Part shown: positions 34,740-43,759 of the stretch, one piece after another
Position numbering within the stretch: position 1 is the first letter of the stretch
Layout of the letters: each line of letters starts with the position of its first letter
DNA from: Ceratotherium simum simum
Taxonomy: Eukaryota; Chordata; Mammalia; Perissodactyla; Rhinocerotidae
Reading direction: 5' to 3'
Assembly (NCBI RefSeq): GCF_000283155.1
Contig: NW_004454171.1
Coordinates: forward strand, 11,653,815 to 11,717,814
Length of the DNA stretch: 64,000 nucleotides
Made by a program: the position numbers and the translations under genes
Notes under the pieces: generated by a model
Databases searched by the model: none
What the model was told of the DNA's origin: nothing
The model's input: the letters and a program-made list of their open reading frames with translations, nothing else

Positions 34740-35535
34740 GAATAAAAATTTAGTAGTGTTAGGTGTGACTCACTTTTCCACCAAGACATACACCACCTTC
34801 CCACTAGGAAGAATCATCTCTTCCCCATTTAGCCACTGGACCGCCTTTTACCAGGTGAGTGGCTGTACTGCTATTTCAAAATATAGGCTACTTATTCTAA
34901 AACCTACATTTCTTGTTCACACATTAAGCTGCAAATATATGTACCTTGGACTGAAAATACATTTACAAGAAGGTTACGCCTAACGTTGCTGAGACAAAAT
35001 TTGTGTTTTTACAGAATTATTTATCATAGCAGAGAATCTTCAATTCCAATGACATGGCAGCCTGCAGCAGTGTTTAATATTCATTCACTTTTATTCAGGC
35101 GGAAAATTGACATTAGAACAGGTCTATTTTTATAAAAGACATTCTAGCTTTTCCAAAGGAAAGATACTTTTTTCAAATATTATTCGAAAACATGCACAGA
35201 GAGGGTAGCCCCAACCTGTGTCAGCAAATGATAACTTTTTATTAGCTATGAGATCCAAGAAAGCACTTTTGCAAACAACCTGACCATATAGCAGGCCTGA
35301 GAGCTGGGAGACTTTGCTAACACAGAGGACAGGCTCTGCCATGTGTCCCGGACGTGGGTCACAAGAGAAATCAAGGATCTTCCCTCTGAGTGAGTTGACA
35401 GCCAATTATTTGCTCAATATCTAGGCTGCAGATGTTGGAAAATGTCAACTTTCAGAAGGAACAAGGAACTAACCACTGCAGCTTGACCCCGGCAGACTGC
35501 CAAGAGAGTCATGGTTTGGTGACAGATGGACAAAA
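34740..35535. other. Unassigned stretch
   Basis: No gene or repeat recognised. Confidence 0.4.
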
Positions 35536-35539
35536 TCTT

Positions 35540-36195
35540 TTTTTAAATCACCAAACAAAGAGATATACAGACAAGGAAAAGACATAGGCAAATACACTCG
35601 CCCGTTCTTCCCGGGGCCCCAGGCACAACGTGAGCAGTGGATTGAGTGTCACTGTGCCCTGGGGTCAGGGCAATCTTTGTCCACGCTTCACTCAGCCTAT
35701 TTGCTGGTCTATCTTCGAATCTTTCATGCCAAGACTGGCTTAACTGAGCACCCATCCATCTGGGCTGCTTTCCCAGCCACAAAGAAAACCATGTGATCCG
35801 GAGGTATTTTATGGGTTGGGAAAGGGTAAAAAGCAACACAAAAACAAACAGGTCTAAACCGGAGGGAAATGAGGAAGCACGTGGAAGTGCATACCGTGAC
35901 TGTGCCAAGCAGAAGAGCTGCATCGTGCCAGGCTCACTCGTGTTGCCTCTGCTGTGGCATCAGGGCTTACTGTCTACAGAAAGCAAAGGTCTGAAAACAG
36001 CGTGGCCAGGCGGGGAGGCTCTGCTGAACAAGGAGGCGAGGGCGAGAGGCGTCAGAGAGCCTCTCGCAGCATCTTCCCTCCTAAGCCAGGGTAGGGTACC
36101 CAGGGGGATGGGTCCCTCCTCCCTGTGGAGGAAGACACACCAGGGGGTGAGGGTGCAGCAGCCTCTAGGAAATCAGCAAGATTAAACAGACCTCC
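35540..36195. other. Repeat-free GC-richer block, unassigned
   Basis: About 650 bp with higher GC and more CpG than neighbours. It carries the two longest open frames outside repeats: 126 codons on minus at 35543-35923 and 130 codons on plus at 35793-36185. They overlap on opposite strands. Neither translation shows a domain, signal peptide or family resemblance. It could be a regulatory element, part of a non-coding transcript, or plain unique sequence. Confidence 0.35.
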
Positions 36196-36279
36196 TTGAC
36201 CAGCTGGGCTCTGATTAGGGGATTTCATGCTCTTTGGAATAATGAAGGGTGATATACTGATAAGAAGTATTAGGTCCTT

Positions 36280-36581
36280 GGGGCTGACCCTGCGGTTTAG
36301 CGGTTAAGTACGTGCGCTCCGCTACTGGCGGCCTGGGTTCCGATCCCGGGTGCACACCAATGCACCACTCCTGCGGCCATGCTGAGGGGGCGTCCCACAT
36401 ACGGCAACTAGAAGGATGTGCAACTGTGACATACATCTATCTACTGCGGCTTTGGGGAGAAAAAGGAGGGGAGGACTGGCAATAAATGTTAGCTCAGGGC
36501 CGGTCTTCCTCAGCAAAAACAGGAGGATTGGCATGGATGTTAGCTCGAGGCTGATCTTCCTCACAAAAAAAAAAAAAGAAG
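36280..36581 (+). mobile_element. ERE SINE, long body, well preserved, 18-bp target duplication
   Basis: Near-consensus head 'ggggctgaccctgcggttta', B box GGTTCCGATCC at 36336-36346, and body blocks 'gaaggatgtgcaactgtgac', 'tctactgcggctttggggag' and 'gctgatcttcctcac'. A poly-A/GAA tail follows. A perfect 18-bp target duplication, aagaagtattaggtcctt, is at 36262-36279 and 36582-36599. Length, tail and intact duplication point to a comparatively recent L1-driven insertion. Confidence 0.96.
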
Positions 36582-36599
36582 AAGAAGTATTAGGTCCTT

Positions 36600-36935
36600 A
36601 TCTAGCAAAGAGAGGAAGCTGCTAAAATATAAAATTTTATTTTACTAAATTTTCACCTACTTTTATTTTAGTACTTTTTAATCAATGAAACAGAATCATC
36701 CAGACCCAATGGGGGAGTTTTCCTTGAGACTTGGTCAACTGGAAGCAACTGTTATGACGTTGGTTCAGCAAATAAGCAACTTTTATTGAGATGGGAAGAT
36801 TTAATATCATGAACACAGAAATATTTCTCCCTGAAAGAACATATAATATAATGAAATTATAAGTAGAATCCTAGAGGGTTGTGTGTTTGGTTTGGCACAA
36901 TAGGGGAACTGGTTGAAGTAATTCGAAGTCTGCAT
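36600..36935. other. Unassigned stretch
   Basis: No repeat recognised with confidence. It may be the diverged left edge of the following L1. Confidence 0.35.
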
Positions 36936-37422
36936 GGAAGAATAAGTCTACAAGAATATTATGAAATTAGGAGAAAGAAATAGAACATACTGTGTTTGAG
37001 GCTAAGGATTTGATTTGCCTTACCAGCTATAAAACTTATTTTAAAGTTTCTTTGATCAAACCAACACAGGAGCAGTAGATAGATCAATAGGGAATCCAGA
37101 CCTGAGTATCTATGGGAAATTGACATGTGACAAAAAGGATACTTTAATTCAGAGGAGAAATGATGGCTTATTTAGCCCTTTCTCCTCTAAAATAAAATTT
37201 AATAAGGTTTGATTTTGCTGGCATCATTGACTAGCCATTTTCAGGAAAATAAATTTGGACTTCATCCCGCACCAAACACAAAAATAAATTCTAGATGGAT
37301 TAAAGATTTCAATGTTTAAACATTAAAAAACAAAATCCAACTTAGAGTTCTGAAGAAAAATTGGAATCGCCAAAGCTATAAAGCAAAAGGCAGTTTTGAT
37401 GATTAAAAGAAATTTAAGAAAA

Positions 37423-37664
37423 GGGCCGGCCCGGTGGCTTAGCGGTTAAGTTCTCACTCTCCGCTTTGGCGGCCCAGGGTTCGCCGGTTCGGATCCTGTG
37501 TGCGGACATACTCACCACTCATCAAGCCACGCTGAGGCAGCGTCCCATATAGAAGAGCTACAACCCTACAACTATGTAATGGGGCTTTGGGGAGAAAAAA
37601 GGAAAAAGAGGAAGACTGGCAACAGACGTTAGCCCAGGGCTGATCTTCCTCAAAAAAAAAAAGA
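37423..37664 (+). mobile_element. ERE SINE inside L1
   Basis: Head 'gggccggcccggtggcttag', A box TGGCTTAGCGG at 37435-37445, B box GGTTCGGATCC at 37486-37496, body with 'tatgtaatggggctttgggg' and 'cccagggctgatcttcctc', and a poly-A tail. A perfect 15-bp target duplication, agaaatttaagaaaa, is at 37408-37422 and 37665-37679. Both Pol III boxes are close to consensus. Confidence 0.95.
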
Positions 37665-38347
37665 AGAAATTTAAGAAAAATATTTGCTATGATAAATGAT
37701 TCCACAATGTCAAAAGACAAATAACAGACTATAAAAATTATTTGAAAATCGCATGAGAGATTGAGAGTTAAATTCTATAATATATAAATTGATAAGAAAA
37801 AGGTGTAGAAATCAATACGAAAATTGGCAAAGAATACAATTCAATTTTTAAAATGCAATTTGAAAAAGATAGTCCAAATGGTTAATAAATAAATGAAAAG
37901 ATACCCAACTTCACTGATAGTCTGGAAAATGTGAATTAAACATACAATAAAATTCCATATTTCATCCATTAGATTGGCATTAATTACAAAGAACACTAAC
38001 CCCCAGTGCCAGCCAGGACAAAGGAAAAATTTGTCTCAAATACTGCTGATGGAAACATGGATACAATAGTTTATGAAAGTAATCCAATAATATCTAGAAA
38101 AATAATTGCAATGTGTAGCATTATTTGTAGTGACCTCCCTCCCAAAGAAATCTCTGAAAATAACCTGAATATCCATCAATTGACAATGGCTAAATAAATT
38201 ATGGTACCCCATACTGTTAAAAATTTGTAAAATATGAAATGTTATGTAGCTATTAAGGAGAATGAGCTAGATCTGTAGCTATTGACAGGGAAAGATATCA
38301 ATGATACCTTGTTTGTGAGAAAAAGCCAGTTATAAAGAAATGCATTG

Positions 38348-38596
38348 GGGCTGGCCTGGTGGTGCAGTGGGTAAATGCGTGCACTCCACTTCGGCAGCCT
38401 GGGGTTTGCAGGTTTGGATCCCGGGCGTGAACCGGCACACTGCTTGTCAAGCCATGCTGTGGCGGCATCGCATATAAAGTAGAGGAAGATGGGCAGGGAT
38501 GTTAGCCCAGGGCAAATCTTCTTCAGCAAAAAGAGGAGGATTGCCATCGGATGTTAGCTTAGGGCTGATCTTCCTCACAAAAAAAAAAAAGTAAAA
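38348..38596 (+). mobile_element. ERE SINE at the L1/MLT1A junction
   Basis: A box TGGTGCAGTGG at 38360-38370, B box GGTTTGGATCC at 38411-38421, shorter body type ('catataaagtagaggaagat'), A-rich tail. The perfect 14-bp target duplication aaagaaatgcattg (38334-38347 and 38597-38610) includes the first two bases of the MLT1A LTR, so this SINE landed after the LTR. Confidence 0.94.
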
Positions 38597-38608
38597 AAAG
38601 AAATGCAT

Positions 38609-39038
38609 TGTGATGGTTAATTCTATGTGTCAGTTTGGCTAGGCTCTGGCGTCCAGATATTTGGTCAAACACTGGTCTAGATGTTGCTGTGAAGGTATTT
38701 TTTAGATGTCATTAAGTAGATAAGTAGATAAGCAGACTTTGAGTAAAGCAGATTACGCTCCATAATGTGGGTGGACCTCATCCAATCAGTTGAAGGTCTT
38801 AACAGAAAAAGACTGTGGTCCCCAAAGGAAGAAGGAATTCTGCCTCCAGACTGCCTTTGAACTCATGACTGCAGCATCAACTGTTCCCTGGATCTCCAGT
38901 CTGCCAGTCTGCCCTGCAGATTTCGAAGTTGCCAGCCTCCACAACTGTGTGAGCCAATTCCTTAAAATCTCTCTCTCTCTCTCTCTGTGTATATACATCC
39001 TTTTGATTCTGTTTCTCTGGATAACTCTAACTAATATA
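38609..39038 (+). mobile_element. Solo MLT1A LTR
   Basis: 430 bp in the MLT1A pattern: 'tgtgatggttaattctatgt', 'tttggtcaaacactggtcta', 'ataatgtgggtggacctcat', 'ccaatcagttgaaggtctta', 'gagccaattccttaaaatct', a (TC)n patch, and 'tctggataactctaactaat'. The 5-bp target duplication tgcat is at 38604-38608 and 39039-39043 and splits the L1 3' UTR. There is no internal coding region; it is a solo LTR from an ERVL-MaLR element. Confidence 0.93.
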
Positions 39039-39459
39039 TGCATATGGTATCTCCTTAGCTACAGACAAACCCTATGCATGTGTATTGACATTTGAATAGG
39101 TTTGTATGATCATGGGGAAAACTGAGGAAGAATTTGCACCAGCTGAAAATACTGATGTGTGTGTGGGTTGAGGAAGAGGACAAAGGGAAAAAAAGTCTAG
39201 AGCAAAATGGAACTAGCATGAAAGGAAAGTACAACAAAACTGCAAGTATATAAAAATGGAACATGCATGAAAAGAAAGACCTAAATCAACCAAATTTTAA
39301 AAAGTTCAATGGGGACCAGATAGTAAAGGGCCTTTCACACCAGGCTAAAGAGCGCTGACTTATCCTGAACACAGTGGAGAGTCATCAAAGGTTTGAAGCA
39401 CACACGTAACGACGATTTGAAGAGAATTTGCCTAGATAAGCTCATTTCAGGGTGCAGTA

Positions 39460-39730
39460 GGAGCAGAGTGCTTAGGAGCTCGGGCTTCACATCAGGCAGA
39501 TCTGGGTTCAAATCCCAGCTCTACCACTTACTTGAGTGTGATCTTTTATATGTGATTTAACTCCTCTGAGTTGCAGTGCCTTCTCTATAAAATAGGAGTA
39601 ATAACAATACCTACTTCACAAGGTGTCTGTGAGTCTCCGATGAGATTATATATGAAAAGCACCTAACATGCTGTATGCCGGCAGAGTCAACAGTTACATC
39701 TATTACTACTGTTGTTTTTGTTGTTATTAG
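39460..39730 (+). repeat. MIR SINE, full length
   Basis: 'gctcgggcttcacatcaggc', 'tctgggttcaaatcccagct' (intact-looking B box), 'ctaccacttacttgagtgtg', 'ttgcagtgccttctctataa' and 'acctacttcacaaggtgtct' follow the MIR consensus from head to tail. Confidence 0.9.
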
Positions 39731-39846
39731 AGATAGAGGCAGCAAGATTACTAGGGGACTATTGGAAGAGTCCAAGTAAAATTTGCAAAAAGTAGTTCAG
39801 CGGTTGGTAGAGTAGATCAACACAGCCAGAGTAACATAAGGAAAGT

Positions 39847-39890
39847 TGTGTGTGTGTGTGTGCGCGCGCACGTGAGCGCGCACGCGTGTG
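39847..39890. repeat. (TG)n-(CG)n tract, Z-DNA-prone
   Basis: A TG run passes into alternating CG/CA with the palindrome gtgcgcgcgcac and a second gcgcgcac. Strict purine-pyrimidine alternation over most of 44 bp and many CpGs make it an unusually strong left-handed DNA candidate. Confidence 0.9.
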
Positions 39891-40077
39891 CCTGCTGAGT
39901 TTAGAGCAAAGAGGCATTAGCAGTAGGAGTGAGTGGAGGGGAGGATCTTGGAGGTGAAATCTACAAGATTATTTCAATATCAAAGATGCTGCAGAAGTCT
40001 CGGGATTAGACAGTGATGCTAGTAAGGGTGGAGAAGCAGGTTTGGGAGAAGGGTATACCATAAGGAGTTTGGTTTAG

Positions 40078-40255
40078 GACATAACAATGCTAATATTTAT
40101 TGAGTGCTTATTTCTTATGACCCTCACAACATCCTACACAGTTGTTACAATGACCTTCCCCATTTCACAGATGAGGAAACTGAAGAGCAGAGACATTAAC
40201 CAACTTGCACAGGATCACAGAGCTAACAATTGCTGGAACTGGGTTATGAAGAGAT
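40078..40255 (-). repeat. MIR SINE, minus strand
   Basis: 'ccatttcacagatgaggaaa', 'aaccaacttgcacaggatca', 'cagagctaacaattgctgga' and 'ctgggttatg' form the MIR reverse complement. It is nested in the minus-strand L2. Confidence 0.85.
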
Positions 40256-40489
40256 GAAGAGAATTTCAAAATGGAGGACAGGGTCAAAGGCATGAAGGGT
40301 TGCTAAGAGCCTGGAAGGATCAATATTGGAAAAAAGACATTGGATTTAGCCATTGGGAGGCAACCTTATCCTTGTTAGGGTCTGAGTTCAATGGCTTTAG
40401 GAGCAGAGCATACATAAGAGGAAATGGTAAGTACTATTTTTTCAAGGAATGTAACAGCCAAGGGCAGGAGACAGATAGGAAGGCAGTTA

Positions 40490-41045
40490 CAATGTCTTGC
40501 CTCCACTCGAAACCCTGCAAAGGCTCCTTAGTTCACTCAGAATAAAGTAAAATCCTTACCTTAGCCTACAGGCTCCTAACTGATCTGGCCCCCACCTACC
40601 ACTTTGGTTCCATCACCCGCCACTCTCCAGCTGACCGGCTGTGCTCCACCCTCACGGGCCCTCTTGTTCTTTCTGGAACACACGCTCTCCTACTCCGAGA
40701 TTTCACACTCCCATCTTCTCTCGGCCTGGACCACTATCCCCCAGATGTTCACATCTCTTTCTTTAGGTCTCCATCATGTCTCCATGTTGGAGGCCTTCCC
40801 TGATCAACTTCTCCAAAACAGCATTCCTCCTACCCCTGCCATCTTCCATTGCTCCTCTTGCTTTGTTTTTCTTCATAGCACTCATCAGCATCACCAGATG
40901 TTTACCTGTTTAGTGTTTGCTTTCCAACATCAAATATGAATTCCATGAGAAGAGGGACTTGCTTTATATTTCTTATAACACCTCCAGCAATTGGAACCAT
41001 TGTTGACACATGATAGTAGCTCCATAAAGATTTGTTAAAAGAATT
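40490..41045 (+). mobile_element. L2 LINE 3' end, plus strand
   Basis: 'ccctgcaaaggctccttagt', 'ctgatctggcccccacctac', 'catgttggaggccttccctg', 'ttccatgagaagagggactt' and 'agctccataaagatttgtta' follow the L2 3' region. It lies immediately beside a minus-strand L2, so the two are in divergent orientation. Confidence 0.82.
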
Positions 41046-41116
41046 AAGAAATAAAGCTGGGAGGCTGTGTTCCTCTTCCCAAGAAACTCATAATTTAATT
41101 GAGCGTTTATAATGCT

Positions 41117-41132
41117 CACACACACACACACA
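41117..41132. repeat. (CA)8 microsatellite
   Basis: Uninterrupted CA units. Confidence 0.9.
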
Positions 41133-41139
41133 ATATTCA

Positions 41140-41675
41140 AGCGAGCACAAGTTAATCTAGAGCAAAAACAGAGCAAATGAGCCTCATGAATAGACAGGAA
41201 ACACTGTACAAGTGAAGAGGTTCAAGTGAGATTTTTTGGAAGAGGACGGGAACTTGGATTTACAAGAAGGAAAGTGTAAGTGAGGAATGAGTAATGTTTT
41301 ATCTAAAGACAGGGGGTGAGGGAGGGTTGAAAAAGCAAGTCATGCAGAGATAATCAGTTCTCTGGAGGGCTCAAAATACATTATTAATGATTTCTCTCTC
41401 TCTTTCTCTGTCTCTCTCATTCACACACACACAATAAAACACCGTAGAAATTCCTCTAGTAAAACTGGGGTTTGCCCATTAGTTTTATTTATTTATATAT
41501 GACTTATGCACTGCCTTCCTCCAACAAGTTTCCAGAAATTTTGTGAATAAAACAGAGAATTCAGAACTAATGTGATTAAAAAAACACTGATGAAGTTTTA
41601 CATCGTTTGTATTTAGGAGACAAGGAAAACCCATCGAAGTCACTCTTGTGTTATTTAATGCCTTAGTTACTGGGG
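41140..41675. other. Unassigned stretch
   Basis: Contains a TC-rich tract with a CA run at 41391-41432. No gene or other repeat recognised. Confidence 0.45.
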
Positions 41676-41679
41676 AAGC

Positions 41680-41862
41680 CAGTGGTTCTCAATTCTGATT
41701 TCACTTTATAGTCACTGGGAGAGCTTTAAGAAACACCTATGGCCAGGCCCTGCACCAACCAATTATTTCAGAGATTTTGAGAGTGGAGTGTGGGCACAGA
41801 TATGTCCACAAATCTCCTCATGTGCCTATAAAATTCATCAGATTGAGAACCACAAAGCTAAT
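41680..41862 (+). mobile_element. MER5A-like hAT element
   Basis: 'ccagtggttctcaattctga', 'aggccctgcaccaaccaatt' and 'ttcatcagattgagaaccac' show both inverted ends (cagtggttctca ... tgagaaccac) of a MER5A-type non-autonomous hAT element. Confidence 0.85.
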
Positions 41863-41869
41863 ACATTCA

Positions 41870-42655
41870 CTCCACATTGAATCCCTGAGCACCCAAAGGT
41901 GCCCTGGAGGAGCTGTGATGTCCACATGCACAGGTAAGATGAATTAGAGAAGGGATTTTTCCCTAATAACTTATATATCTTTATAACCTGAACATCTTGT
42001 CTACTAACTTCTATTACTATCCCAATCTTTTTGATTAGTTCAGGGTATTAATGAGTAATCACAAAATTTCCCTACATTTTAAACAGTAATATGGAAACAG
42101 AACTCCTGAGAGACATGTGGTGGCAAAGAGAGAGGTAAAGCTATACAATTGGTCAAGGATAGAATGCGTTTGGTCAACGTGACTTATGGACAATTGTGAG
42201 TCAACTCAGATGCCCAAGTGTGTCAATGTGGACAACTTTCACATTGCTCTCTCTCTTTCTCTCTCTCCCTGTCTCTCAATTTTTGACCTCCAATCCTTTA
42301 TTTTAAAATTTAACTTAAAATGCACAATTACGCTATCTATAATCTATTTATAAACATTCAAAGTTCATAGAAATAGATGTTCATTTTTATTAATATTTTT
42401 CTTTATTACCTGTCACATAGGCAAAAAATTCAGCTTACTATGGGATAAAAGAAAGGAGGCAAAGAGAAATTAGGTGTAAATTGCCACCCACAATTTGGGA
42501 ACCACTGAGCATGTTGGGCTGCTCTGAATTCACCTAAACACATCTGGGTGCCTGGACTCAAACCTGCAGTTTAACGGGGTGGGTCCTGTCCTACTCATAA
42601 CTAATGCAGAGGTTTGGTCCTTACAATATTGATCAGGTTCGAGCTTAACTCTTAA
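41870..42655. other. Unassigned stretch
   Basis: A TC-rich tract lies at 42246-42279. No other feature recognised. Confidence 0.4.
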
Positions 42656-42664
42656 GACTGCTGC

Positions 42665-43263
42665 CAGGCTTCCTACTTCCATTGTTTTCCATTGCTGTCA
42701 TGACCAATTAGCACAGACTTAGTAGCTTTAAACAGCACTTTGTTTCTCATGGTTCTGTAGGTCAGAAATGTTGGTGGCTTGATTGGTTTCTCTGCTCTGA
42801 GTCCTCCGAGGTGGACAGCAAGAAGTCAGCCAGCCTGGGCCTTTATCTGGAAGCCCTGGGAGAAGAACCCACTTCCAGGCTCATTCCGGTTGTTCAAAGA
42901 GTTCATTTCCAGTGGTTGTAGGACCAGGGTCCTCATTTCCTTGCTGACTGTCTGTTGGGCGCTTCTCAGATCCTTCAGGCCACCTGCATCCTCATCATAA
43001 TGCCCCCTCCATCTCAGAGCCAGCAACAGCCGGTCAAGTCCTCATACTTTGAATCTCTCTGACTCTAACTGGAGAAAATTCTCCGGTTTAAAGATTCATG
43101 TGATTAGATTGGGCCCACCCAGATAATCCAGGATAATCTCCCTATTTTAAGGTCTGTAACCTTAATTACTTCTGCAAAGTCCGCATTGCCCTGTAATGTG
43201 ACATCTTCAGTTTCCAGGGATCCGAGCATGGACATCTTTGGAGTCCATTCTGCCTACCTCATT
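42665..43263 (+). mobile_element. Old MLT1-type MaLR LTR, about 600 bp
   Basis: 'tccattgctgtcatgacca', 'gtttctcatggttctgtagg', 'ttcattccggttgttcaaag', 'tcatttccagtggttgtagg', 'gattgggcccacccagataa', 'ccttaattacttctgcaaag' and 'gcattgccctgtaatgtgac' match the long MLT1 LTR class (older subfamilies). An overlapping frame of 73 codons is LTR sequence, not a gene. Confidence 0.8.
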
Positions 43264-43406
43264 GCTCACAGCCCATAAAATGACTACCACAAACCCCCTG
43301 TGTCTGTGTATCTCATCATTCAATCCAAGTTAACTTGAAATTTCACAAAGGCTACCTTTCTTCATGCAAGTTTCATGCCTGTGTTATTAGACAAGATGCA
43401 GTCCAC

Positions 43407-43756
43407 TGTCAGTCTGTTCGGGCTGCTATACAAAAATACCGTAGACTGGGTGGCTTAACAAATATTTATTTCTCATAGTTCTGGAGACTGGGAAGTCCAA
43501 GATGAAGGTGCTGGTAGATTCAGTGTCTGGCGAGAGCCTGCTTCCTGGTTCATAGAGGACTGTCTGCTCACTGTGTCCTCATCAGGGGCGAGGGAGCTCT
43601 CGGGAGTCCCTTATAAGAGCAATAATCCCTGTCATGAGGGCTCTACCCTCATGACCTAATCACCTCCTCAAAGACCCCACCTCCAAATACCATCACATTA
43701 CGGGTTAGGTTTCAGCATATGAATTTCAGGGGGACACAAACGTCAAGTCTGTAGCC
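43407..43756 (+). mobile_element. Solo MaLR LTR, same family as 17139-17503
   Basis: 'agtctgttcgggctgctata', 'tctggagactgggaagtcca', 'gcctgcttcctggttcatag', 'ctaccctcatgacctaatca', 'ccaaataccatcacattacg' and 'agcatatgaatttcaggggg' align with the copy at 17139, in the same orientation. Ends are approximate. Confidence 0.85.
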
Positions 43757-43759
43757 CCT

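Larger units (their letters stand above)
36940..39285 (+). mobile_element. Old L1 3' half, carrying two EREs and an MLT1A LTR
   Basis: L1 distal ORF2 and 3' UTR order is visible: 'caccaaacacaaaaataaat' with 'ctagatggattaaagatttc', 'gataaatgattccacaatgt', 'aaagatacccaacttcactg', 'cattagattggcattaatta', 'aacctgaatatccatcaatt' and 'gtagctattaaggagaatga'. The 3' UTR resumes after 39043. All frames are broken. Insertions are an ERE at 37423-37664, an ERE at 38348-38596 and an MLT1A at 38609-39038. Confidence 0.78.
39300..40450 (-). mobile_element. L2 LINE, minus strand, broken by MIRs and a TG/CG tract
   Basis: Read in reverse it follows L2 ORF2. 39305-39440 ('caccaggctaaagagcgctg', 'cagtggagagtcatcaaagg') is the complement of the L2 segment around 'cttcaatggctccccattgc'. 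39745-39785 ('tactaggggactattggaag') complements 'cctcctaactgg'. 39930-40070 continues, and 40340-40430 ('gacattggatttagccattg') complements the 'gtcattggtgacc' side. The order is consistent from 3' to 5' of L2. MIRs sit at 39460-39730 and 40078-40255. Highly diverged. Confidence 0.62.

Noticed and set aside
41391..42279. TC/CA-rich tracts as polypyrimidine splice signals
   Set aside because: They are simple-sequence repeats with no adjacent plausible exon or consensus AG/GT arrangement.
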